Assembly: GCA_965220055.1 (NCBI GenBank)
Contig: CBDCPE010000002.1
Location: 124,001-188,000, forward strand
Length of the DNA stretch: 64,000 nucleotides
DNA from: Bin87 sp965220055
GTDB taxonomy: Bacteria; Chloroflexota; Dehalococcoidia; Lucifugimonadales; UBA3495
Direction of reading: 5' to 3'
Shown: piece by piece, positions 16,916 through 24,977 of the stretch
Numbering within the stretch: position 1 is the stretch's first letter
How the letters are laid out: each line of letters begins with the position of its first letter
Made by a program: the position numbers and the translations under genes
The notes under the pieces: generated by a model
Seen by the model: the letters and a program-made list of their open reading frames with translations, nothing else
Database searches by the model: none
Told to the model about the DNA's origin: nothing

Positions 16916-18227
16916 GGCAAAACCAGGGCATATCGCTTACAGCAGCCACCGTGAGGTGCCGACATCTAATCCTGTCGTCAAGCCACTGCCTAGCCTGATC
17001 CGAATTGAACGCCTCGATAGCATCCCTACAAGTGCTGATCGAACCATCTTTTGGTTGAAGCACGATTAGATGATTTTCGACGAGTACCTCGTCAGTACCG
17101 TAAATCAACGTCCCTTTCCCTCGCGACCTGTCACCAGGTCGCGACGTTCGCCGGATCACGACAAAAGGCGGTTGGAACGACTTTTTCTGAAAGCCTCTCT
17201 TTTCGGAGCGGGACACATTGAATTCGCCGCCGAGTGGAATCGCTCGCGCGTGAAGATAACGTCGTTTCGGTGTGGTCTCGGCATCTCTGTGCGGGACGAC
17301 GGTTCCTACTCGAACGTGAAACTTATCGCCGACCTTTTGCCCTCCCGAGCGTTGCCACCAGCTAACTGCTGAGCGCCGGAGACTGCCACTACCCACCACG
17401 CCTTCAAGAATAAAGACGTCGACGTCTGTCCAGGGATCGAATTGCCCGAATACCTCAACCGTCGCGGACCGGATGCGATTTGCGACGAGCGCCCGAAGCT
17501 GCTCATATCTGCTTCCAGTGCGAATCACGTCGGGCAAAATTGCGGTCAGCTGTGTTCCCGCTCGGGCGCATTCGACCGCTTTTGCCAGGAACGTAGCCGC
17601 CACGTTGGTACGACCGCTTGACCATCGGGCTTCGGGCGGCGCGGAGTGATACGTAAACGGTGGGTTCATGACGATATGTCCCCAAGCCTGCATCCCGTCG
17701 AGCGCCTGAAGGCCGTCGCCGACACGGATCCCGGGTAGAATTTCGTCCCATCCGATTCTGGCGTTGGAAGTGGCGCTTGCGCCTCGCGACACTGCCAGCA
17801 GAACTAACCTTGCTTTCGCTAACCTCACGAATTCCGGCTCAAGATCCCTGCCGTGGAGCATGGATCCCCATAACCCCAAAGTGTCTATTAACGATCCCAC
17901 TATCGGCATTTGGCTCGCTACTTCAATAAGAAGGTCCCCCGCACCCATAGCGGGATCAAGCACAGTTGACCGCAATCCCGTTGCCGACGGCTTTGGGGCC
18001 AAGGCCGCAGCACGGAGAGTTGAACTGGTGAAGAACGCCCCCAACTCCTTCCTGACATACAATGGAACCGACTCACGCAGTTTTCGGGCTGCTTGCCCGT
18101 CCAACAGTTCGGGTGCCCATGCACTCTCCCCGTAGAGCTCAGCAGAACTCAAAGCTCCAATCGCGACATCCTCGACATACCTTACGTAAGAACTGAAATC
18201 CGGATGAAGTGCGTTGCTGGAAGCCAT
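16902..18227 (-). CDS. N6-adenine DNA methyltransferase
   Basis: A 441-residue product from the ATG at 18227, chosen because AAGGGATC lies upstream on the minus strand; the open frame extends further but runs into the CRISPR-like array. Motif X-like ELGAFFTS (61-68), SAM-binding DPAMGAGD (91-98) and catalytic NPPF (188-191) define a gamma-class N6-adenine methyltransferase that methylates DNA using S-adenosylmethionine. The C-terminal 150 residues probably form the target-recognition part. No restriction nuclease or helicase accompanies it. It heads an overlapping operon with GHKL, receiver and MBL genes, so methylation may mark self DNA for that system. Confidence 0.85.
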   Translation of the reverse strand: MASSNALHPDFSSYVRYVEDVAIGALSSAELYGESAWAPELLDGQAARKLRESVPLYVRKELGAFFTSSTLRAAALAPKPSATGLRSTVLDPAMGAGDLLIEVASQMPIVGSLIDTLGLWGSMLHGRDLEPEFVRLAKARLVLLAVSRGASATSNARIGWDEILPGIRVGDGLQALDGMQAWGHIVMNPPFTYHSAPPEARWSSGRTNVAATFLAKAVECARAGTQLTAILPDVIRTGSRYEQLRALVANRIRSATVEVFGQFDPWTDVDVFILEGVVGSGSLRRSAVSWWQRSGGQKVGDKFHVRVGTVVPHRDAETTPKRRYLHARAIPLGGEFNVSRSEKRGFQKKSFQPPFVVIRRTSRPGDRSRGKGTLIYGTDEVLVENHLIVLQPKDGSISTCRDAIEAFNSDQARQWLDDRIRCRHLTVAAVSDMPWFCHDNR

Positions 18228-18404
18228 ATTATCGGGATCCCTTTCCACAGACACCAGCGGCGTCGTAGTGAAAACGCCTAGAGGCTTCATGATATTGAGC
18301 ACCAGACAGTCAGTCAACTGCTCGCATCGCCCAGCACACGGCACGAGTCGCCATCGCGGCAGAACCGAAGCCCGCGAGCACCTCACGCCGAAACAGTCGG
18401 AAGT

Positions 18405-19200
18405 GAAGGCCCCGCACGCGCGGGGTTCTCCCGATGTAAATGTGACCATACCGCTGCATCCGCACGCTTTTCCCCGCACCCGCCGGATTACCGCCTTCAG
18501 GCGCCGCCTATCGAAGACCATACCAGACGTCGCACCCGCTTCCGCCGGGTTCCCCGGCCTCCACACCAAAGGCGCCAGTCTCCGCCTGCTACCCCCGCAA
18601 GCAGCGTTTCACCCACAATCGGACGCCGGCTATATCACCCGCGCCCGCTGCCCCTGCGCGAGCAGCGTTCCACCCCACCACCGATGCGGTTTCTCTATCA
18701 CTCCCCCGGCACACGCAGGGTTCCACCACGGGAAATGCTCCGGCTCATCCGAAAGCACACGCTTTCCCCGCACCCGCAGGATTCCACCTTGTCAAAAAAA
18801 CGGGATTCGTCAGCAGACTAAGCTTTCCCCGCACACGCAGGTTTCCACCTCCAGCACCGTCCCTTGACGAAGTTGTAGATGAGCTTTTCCCCGCACAAGC
18901 AGAGGTCCACCCCTGGCGCCGCGCCAACCGCACCCTCGTCGACAGCTGGCTCCGCACGCGCAGGGTTCCACCGCCGCCAATCGGGTCTCGGCCGAAGTCG
19001 TTGACGCTGTCCCCGCACGCGCAGAGTTCCACCGCCACCCCCGACTGCCTGATCTCCTCTGAGGACCCTGTCCCCGCACACGCAGGGTTCCCCCGTTGCG
19101 CACGTATCGAAGGCCGGCCACGCCGGCGATTTCCCCGCACAAGCAGGGTTCCCCTCTCCCAAAAACTAGGACCTACCCCCGCACTCGCAGGGACCAGTAC
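18405..19200. CRISPR. Degenerate I-E-like CRISPR array, about 14 repeats, no cas genes
   Basis: Repeats of about 28 bp around CCCCGCACACGCAGGGTTCC recur at a 61-bp step. The TTCCACC end falls at 18721, 18782, 18843, 18904, 18966, 19027, then variants at 19088 and 19149, with more diverged units at 18411, 18472, 18534, 18594 and 18660. Spacers are about 33 bp and all different. The repeat at 18411 keeps the perfect palindrome (CCCGCACGCGCGGGG) while most units read GCAGGG. Two spacings (about 53 and 43) are irregular, a sign of decay. The long minus-strand frame across it is an artefact. Confidence 0.8.
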
Positions 19201-19245
19201 ACGTCTTGCAAACCATGCGCAACCCTTCCGGAGGGACACCCCAAG

Positions 19246-19824
19246 ATGATCAAATCCAGATTGCCGGATACCAACGACGCCCAACATTCCACCAGCAACG
19301 CCCAGCCCCTCACCGGCTACCACTTCCTGAACTTCATGTCCGATGTTCCGGACCCCGACGCCATCCTCGCCTTCGCCCACGTCCGCGCTCCACAGAGACC
19401 CGTCCTGCGACGACTCCCCGGGCGCATCCGCTCCCTCGCACAGCGAATCTTCCCTCAAGCCGCTTCCGGCACCGCCTGGGCCACCGCCGCCGTGATCCGC
19501 TACCGCTTTCCCCACCACGGCCGCCTCATACCCCTGGCCCACGTGCAACGCGCCGTCGTAAACCGCGGCGGTATCGACCTGCACTTCGCCGACCGGGTCA
19601 TACACCTCCCCGGCCTTTGCCGGCCGCAGCCCTTTGCGAACCTCATCAACGGCGTCGTCTCCGCGCGCTACGAACCTTCCCAACCCTTCCGACCCACCTG
19701 CCGCTCCTGCCGGCACCAGCGGAACGGCCGCTGCGGCGCGCAGCCGCCCGTGATCACCCCAACCGAATGCTGCTCCAACACCGCGCACCTCGACTGGTGC
19801 CCCGCCTACCGCCAGAATATGTAG
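19246..19824 (+). CDS. Cys-rich protein of unknown function next to the CRISPR-like array
   Basis: A 192-residue product. The ATG at 19246 follows GGAGGG by 11 bases. An N-terminal segment (YHFLNFMSDVPDPDAILAFA) and a basic middle (LRRLPGRIRSLAQRIFP) precede a C-terminal cysteine cluster: CRSCRHQRNGRCGAQPP followed by TECCSNTAHLDWCPAY, which could bind zinc or iron-sulfur. It begins 46 bp beyond the last CRISPR-like repeat. It matches no Cas protein I know. Confidence 0.5.
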   Translation: MIKSRLPDTNDAQHSTSNAQPLTGYHFLNFMSDVPDPDAILAFAHVRAPQRPVLRRLPGRIRSLAQRIFPQAASGTAWATAAVIRYRFPHHGRLIPLAHVQRAVVNRGGIDLHFADRVIHLPGLCRPQPFANLINGVVSARYEPSQPFRPTCRSCRHQRNGRCGAQPPVITPTECCSNTAHLDWCPAYRQNM

Positions 19825-19869
19825 GCACACCAACCAGCCTCACAGACACCGGAAAAAGGACACCTACCA

Positions 19870-19956
19870 ATGCACCAGACCGCTACCTTCGCTCACCCCG
19901 ACGGCAACATCGCCTTGGTCGAGTTCGCCGAACGATCCCAGGTAGGCATAGCCTGA
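19870..19956 (+). CDS. 28-residue ORF, probably the start of a decayed gene
   Basis: The ATG is preceded by AAAAAGGA. It reads MHQTATFAHPDGNIALVEFA and stops soon after. Further fragments that look coding (HIELDDDRTTLILVHDAA near 20040; AHVVTAVAHLSIPDPLTSIG near 20130) appear in other frames, so a larger gene has probably been broken by indels. Confidence 0.3.
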   Translation: MHQTATFAHPDGNIALVEFAERSQVGIA

Positions 19957-20489
19957 CCCGACCGGAAGCCAGCCCTCGGTATTCGCGACGCATTGGCCTT
20001 CCATCGCCAGATAACCCTGGACGGGACTCCCCCGCACACATCGAGCTGGACGACGATCGCACCACCCTGATCCTCGTCCACGACGCCGCTACGTCGCGCC
20101 GCGGCGCCCCACACCGCGACTTGCTCACGTCGTCACCGCCGTCGCGCACCTGTCGATCCCCGATCCTCTCACCTCTATCGGCGATCACCTCTACCCATGC
20201 CACTACCCTGCCACCGCTACCTTTTCCCGTCCGGACACCCATCCAGACGGCCGCCGTCGCAACCTCATTTCACGTCCTCTTTTCTCTGCCAGCCACAGCG
20301 GTTTTCCCCGCCCTTTTCAGGTCCAATAATCTCGTCAAAATCCGTCGATTTTTCGCCCTTCTCACTCCCTTTTTTACCCCCTCTCAACTCAACGTTTTTC
20401 TCCGCTTTTCCAGCGCTTCCCACCCGCCGATTTCGCCCCCGTCAGACCCCCTTTCACCCCCTCCGGAAGCGTGACAATTTCGCTACCGC

Positions 20490-21343
20490 TCTAGCCTCGT
20501 AATTCTGCCTGTTTCCTATAACAACCCCGCTTCAGAAAAAACGCGGTTGCTGGCAAGCCCTTTTTCACGACAATAAACGGAATCTAATTGGCACTTCCGG
20601 CCCGATTCGCCAATCACATTACCGTTGTACCTCTTTACAAGCACACGCCCGCCCCACGACAATGCCGCTTGAGCATGTGCATCTTGCCAATCTTATTTCG
20701 TTTTCCCGCTTGGGAGCACGCACTTTAAGCCAATCGCTGAACGATTTGCCAATTACTTTACCGTGGAACCCCACTTTCGACAATTACCTTACCGCGCAGC
20801 CTGCTCACCGACCCCCCTTTTTTGACAATTACTTTACCAACGCCTTCGTAATTCGCTCGCGGACGCCACCGCCGCACCAGCGGCTTTTATATCCGACATT
20901 TTTCTGCCGTTTTCACCGGTCTGGAGCCCCGGGTCCACGCCGGTGAACCGACATTTCCACACCCGCCCGGCCCAGCGTTTTCCCCCGCTCCTAACCCGCC
21001 CTTTTCCGCCAGTTTTCAGACCCGTTTCCTCCGGTCCCGGCCTCCGCCGGAGACCCTTCCCGAGCACCCACATTTTCATGTCATCCGGACCTCGCCGCGG
21101 GCCCATACCCGCTTCCAAAAAGCGGCGCATCACTCAGTTCCCCGCGCTGCGATCAACGAATAGACCTGACCCCGCGTCCCCCGTTACAATCCATCAACAG
21201 CGCCTTCCCACCGGCGAGTCCACGGCCCGTTTGTCCCGCCACCATCGCCCCCGGGAGCCCCGTCCCCGTACCAGTTCAGACTTGGTGAGGTGAATTGGCC
21301 GGATCCGGGTTTCCGAACGCTGGCGTGGGTGGCAGTCGTCATG
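20490..21343. other. Intergenic with interspersed motif, no gene
   Basis: About 850 bp without a credible gene. It contains the repeated motif listed at 20609-20840. The second half is C-rich and featureless. Confidence 0.5.
20609..20840 (+). repeat. Interspersed (G/C)CAATTACTTTACC motif
   Basis: Related 15-19 bp sequences occur at 20609 (GCCAATCACATTACCGTT), 20748 (GCCAATTACTTTACCGT), 20779 (GACAATTACCTTACCGC) and 20824 (GACAATTACTTTACCAA), with weaker copies at 20688 and 20729. Spacing is irregular. They could be protein-binding sites or remnants of an array. Confidence 0.6.
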
Positions 21344-21356
21344 TCATATAGAGGGA

Positions 21357-22180
21357 GTGGATACTGAGAGTGACCTGACCACCGTCGACCGCGATTTCCT
21401 CATCGCCATCATCGCCCAACTGCAGGCCACCGTTCTGGAACAGCCGCGGGTGATTGAGCGGTTGGAGCGGCGGATTGCCGAACTGGAGGGCAGGGCGAAG
21501 CCGGACGGCCCGCCCCGAATGCCCGGCCTCAAGGCGAAATCGGGTCGCCAGCCCCCAGCGCAGCAGCAGCCCCGAAAGCAGCGACGCCACGGCTTCGCCC
21601 GCCCGCGCATGACACCGACCCATCGGGTGGAGCACGTGATCGGGTGGAGCACGTGGTGGAGAGCTGTCCCGATTGCGGGACGCACCTGATTGGCGGCTGG
21701 GTGCAGCGCACTCGGGAAGTCATCGAGTTGCCGGTGGTTCCGGTGCAAGTCACCGAGCATGTCTTCATCGCCAGGACCTGCCCAGTGTGTCGGCGGCGCC
21801 GAGTGCCCACCGCGCAACTGGACGGCGTGGCACTGGGGCGCCAGCGCCTGGGCGTCAACCTGATCAGCCGCATCGCCACGCTACGGGAAGAAGGGCGCCT
21901 GCCGATCCGCAGCATCCAGTGGTATCTGCGCACCGTCCATCAGCTGCGCCTCAGCGTAGGGGCCATTGTGAGCGCCATTCATCAGACCGCGCCACAGGCC
22001 CAAGTAGCGGTGGCCGCGATGGTGGACCGCATCCGCGCCAGCCCAGTGGTCCACGCCGACGAAACCGGCTGGCGTCAGAATGGGAACAACGGTTACGTCT
22101 GGACTTTCAGCACTCCCACCGAGCGCTACTTCCTGCGGCGGGGTCGGGGCAAGGCGGTGGTGGACGAAGCGCTGGGCGAA
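21357..22180 (+). pseudogene. IS66-family transposase (TnpC), 5' part, frameshifted
   Basis: The N-terminus has a coiled coil (QLQATVLEQPRVIERLERRI) then Pro-rich sequence. After a 17-bp tandem duplication at 21622-21655 the frame shifts to CPDCGTHLIGGW, the IS66 zinc finger, and the catalytic start VVHADETGWRQNGNNGYVW. Removing one 17-bp copy restores THRVEHVVESCPDC. The gene is then interrupted at 22180 by a TnpB element and resumes at 23449, so it is dead twice over. Confidence 0.85.
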
Positions 22181-23387
22181 GGCGTGTCTACATTCAGGTT
22201 CGGCAAGTTTGCACCTGCTGAGTCTTGTTTGAGACACACTGTCAGCGTTGCCAGAGCGGAGGCTCTGGCGTTGCTGTTTCGGTCGTGGAGAGTTCCGCAA
22301 GACGGGCATTGCCAGATGCGTTCCCGCTTGATTTTCGCGTTCACGGTCTGGCAATTGGAGCAGGTCTTGCTCGATGGATAGAAACGGTGGGCGAGTTGCA
22401 CTTCGCAGTGATACCACTGGCCTTTGTATATGAGCTGACGTTTGATCTCGCCCATGCCGGCGTCGGCTTGGGCCTTGGGAGTACGTCCGCGTATCATGCC
22501 CGCGACGTTGAGGTCCTCGATGACGAGGTTCTGGAACTTGTGGACCAGTTGGAAGGTCATCTGATGCTGCGCGTTGCGGCGGAGACCGGTGACACGGCGG
22601 TTCAGATTGTCGATGCGGCGTTGAGCTTCCCACCAGCCTCGGCTGCCGTTGGTGCAGCGGGCCTGGGCCCGTTGCCAGCGGCGGAGCTTGTGTTCGGCCT
22701 GGTAGTACGCCTTGGGGTTCTCCCAAGTCTGTCCATCGCTGTCGCTGGCGTGAGGGTTGATGCCGGTGTCGACAGCGCCGTGGGCAATGCGGGTCTCGGG
22801 CTGTGGCGCTGGCTTGGGTGGTTGCCACATCTTGATGCTGATGATCCAGCGGCCGTTCAGGAACTTGATGTGCGCTTCGTAGACGATGCCCTTGCTCAGT
22901 GTGTGCAGTAGCTTGACGGAACCGAGGCCAGGGATCTGGATACGACGCTTGCCGTTGTACTCGAACTGAGAGATGCCGGATGCGGCACGGAAAGAGCCGG
23001 TACCGGTGCGACGCTTCTTGTGGAAACGTGGCGGGCCGGCCTTATGGTCAGTGTCGCGCCAATTCTTGATGGCGGTGCCGAAGTCCATGAAGGCGCCTTC
23101 GGCGACGCGGCTGGCCACGGTGGTGGCGAAGGGGTAGTCTTCGCGCTTGCAGGCGTTGAAAGCTTTGTAGAGGTCCTGCCAGGATGGCCAGGGTAGCCGG
23201 TTGGAGCGGCAGAAGCGGTGAGTGGCCACGCAGAGGTTGTAGAGAATCTGTTAATGCCAATGGCTCGCCGGCAATAGCGTTGCTGTTTCACCGTGAGGTG
23301 AATTGGTACTGAGTAGCCAGCGGCGTGCCAGCCGTCGGGGCAGGAGGACCTGCTGCGGTTATTGCGTTTGGACGTTTGAGTAGGCAT
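22126..23387 (-). pseudogene. TnpB (RNA-guided nuclease family), N-terminal frameshift
   Basis: A TnpB-like protein. The RuvC residues are visible: HGAVDTGINPHAS (Asp I), LVIEDLNVAGM (Glu) and LHDRNSNAR (Asp III), with a zinc ribbon CSNC...CPSC between the last two. The N-terminus (SVPIHLTVKQQRYCRRAIGI) is in another frame, shifted near 23255 by one base relative to the body, which begins ILYNLCVATHRFCRSNRL. The stop codon lies outside the element, in host IS66 sequence. No TnpA is present. A guide RNA would be expected at the 3' end of this gene. Confidence 0.8.
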
Positions 23388-23448
23388 GGTGGTCAACTAT
23401 TTTATTATCGCTCAGGGAGTGTCAGATCTGAATGTAGACACGCCTGAG
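22181..23448 (-). mobile_element. TnpB-only insertion element inside IS66
   Basis: Removing exactly 22181-23448 restores the IS66 reading frame across the junction (DEALGE then AFSGVLVSDFYAA), fixing the boundaries. Both ends carry the inverted sequence GCGTGTCTACATTCAG (22182-22197; complement at 23428-23443). Confidence 0.8.
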
Positions 23449-23680
23449 GCATTCTCCGGAGTACTGGTCAGCGATTTCTACGCCGCCTATCACCATTACG
23501 ATGGCCCCAAGCAACGGTGCTGGGCGCACCTGCTGCGGGACATCCACGACCTACGGGCCCTCTACCTCAAAGATGCCCCGCTGGCCCGCTGGGCGGCGGC
23601 AGTCCAGCGACTCTACCCATCGACTCTACGAGGAAACCAAAGCCTGCTCTCATCCTCAGGCCCAGCGACGGCGCGGTAGT
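23449..23680 (+). pseudogene. IS66-family transposase, 3' part, truncated
   Basis: Continues the TnpC catalytic core (LVSDFYAAYHHYDGPKQRCW, then AHLLRDIHDLRALY) until it is cut at about 23680 by the IS256 end. The C-terminal third is absent. Confidence 0.8.
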
Positions 23681-24844
23681 GTCCCGTCAATAGGTGTAAA
23701 AGCGCGTCATCCCTTTTGATGTTGATCAGGCCGCTGCGTCCAGCATATTGGGCGTCGGCAGTGCCTCGTTGCCGACGGCGTTGGGGATGGTGAGGTAGCG
23801 GCGGGCTTCGGCCCATTCGTCGTGCTGCTCGGCCAGCACCGCGCCCACCAGACGCCGCGCCGACAGCCGGTTGGGGAAGATGCCCACCACGTCAGTCCGG
23901 CGCCTTATCTCCCGGTTCAGCCGTTCCTGTGGGTTGTTGGACCACAGCTTCTGCCAGTGGGCCACTGGGAAGGCCGTGAAGGCCAGGATGTCCGGCGCAG
24001 CGTCCGCCAGCAGCTTGGCCACCTGGGGAAAGGGCTCCCGGAGTTGTTCCACCACTCGGTCCAGTTGGCCGTGGACCTCGGCGGGAGACAGTTGCTGGTA
24101 GATGGTGCGCACCATGGTGGCCACGCCAGGTTGGGCGCGCTTGGGCACTCGGGTGAGCAGGTTGGCCATGAAGTGGGTGCGGCAGCGCTGCCAGCTGGCT
24201 CCAGCGAACACCGCGGCGATGGCGTTCTCCAGCCCCGGGTGGGCATCGGAGGTTACCAGCTCCACCCCGCTGAGGCCCCGAGCGGTCAGCGACCGCAGGA
24301 AGGCCAGCCAGAACGCGCCGTCCTCGCTGGCGCCCACGTCCATACCCAGGATCTCACGCTGCCCTTCGGCATTGACCCCCGTCGCCACCACCACGCAGAC
24401 GTTGACGATGCGACCGCCCTCCCGCACCTTCTGCGTCAGGCCGTCCAGCCACACGTAGGGGTAGGGGCCGCCGTCCAGGAGCCGGCCCAGGAAACTGTCC
24501 ACCACTTCATCCAGTTGCTCGCAGATGCGCGACACCTGGCTGCTGGAGATGCCGTCGCAGCCCAGGGCCTTGATCAGGTCATCCACCCGCCGAGTGGACA
24601 CGCCTTCTACATAGGCTTGCTGGATGACGGCCAGCAGGGCTTTCTCGCTGCGCCGCCGCGGTTCCAGCAGGCTGGGGAAGTAGCTGCCTTCCCGCAGCTT
24701 GGGAATGTGCAACTCCATGGTGCCGACCCGGGTATCCCAGGTGCGGTTGCGGTAGCCGTTGCGGTAGGTGACCCGCTCTGGGCTGCGTTCGCTGTGCTCA
24801 GCGCCGATCTGGGCGGAAACCTCGGCGTCCATGATGCCGTCCAC
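23681..24844 (-). mobile_element. IS256-family element, 5'-truncated by IS21
   Basis: Its 3' end (GTGTCCCGTCAATAGGTGTA at about 23681) abuts the IS66 remnant. Its 5' end is missing beyond the IS21 boundary at 24845. Confidence 0.7.
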
Positions 24845-24850
24845 TGTCAA
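23726..24850 (-). CDS. IS256-family (mutator) transposase, N-terminally truncated
   Basis: A 374-residue DDE transposase. The sequence runs from AEVSAQIGAEHSERSPERVT through YRNGYRNRTWDTRVG, KVREGGRIVNVCVVVATGVN, the catalytic GVELVTSDAHPGL region and LWSNNPQERLNREIRRRT, all typical of IS256. The family usually has about 60 residues before this point. Here the frame starts in the terminal bases of IS21, so the native start has been removed and activity is doubtful. Confidence 0.85.
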   Translation of the reverse strand: MTVDGIMDAEVSAQIGAEHSERSPERVTYRNGYRNRTWDTRVGTMELHIPKLREGSYFPSLLEPRRRSEKALLAVIQQAYVEGVSTRRVDDLIKALGCDGISSSQVSRICEQLDEVVDSFLGRLLDGGPYPYVWLDGLTQKVREGGRIVNVCVVVATGVNAEGQREILGMDVGASEDGAFWLAFLRSLTARGLSGVELVTSDAHPGLENAIAAVFAGASWQRCRTHFMANLLTRVPKRAQPGVATMVRTIYQQLSPAEVHGQLDRVVEQLREPFPQVAKLLADAAPDILAFTAFPVAHWQKLWSNNPQERLNREIRRRTDVVGIFPNRLSARRLVGAVLAEQHDEWAEARRYLTIPNAVGNEALPTPNMLDAAA

Positions 24851-24977
24851 TTTTCACCGACTTTGATCATCTAAACCGTGAAATGATCACGGTCTTTGAC
24901 GATGATTTTCATGGTCATTGACCACCTTGGGAGCCAGATCGGCGACCATTGGCGCACTTCAATGATGAGGTGCAGCG

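Noticed and set aside
18745..19833. 362-codon minus-strand frame with repeated CAG-rich peptides
   Set aside because: It is a translation of the CRISPR-like array; I-E-type repeats commonly give such false proteins.
20490..21343. A CRISPR array at the CAATTACTTTACC motifs
   Set aside because: Spacing is irregular and the motif is too short and lacks symmetry.
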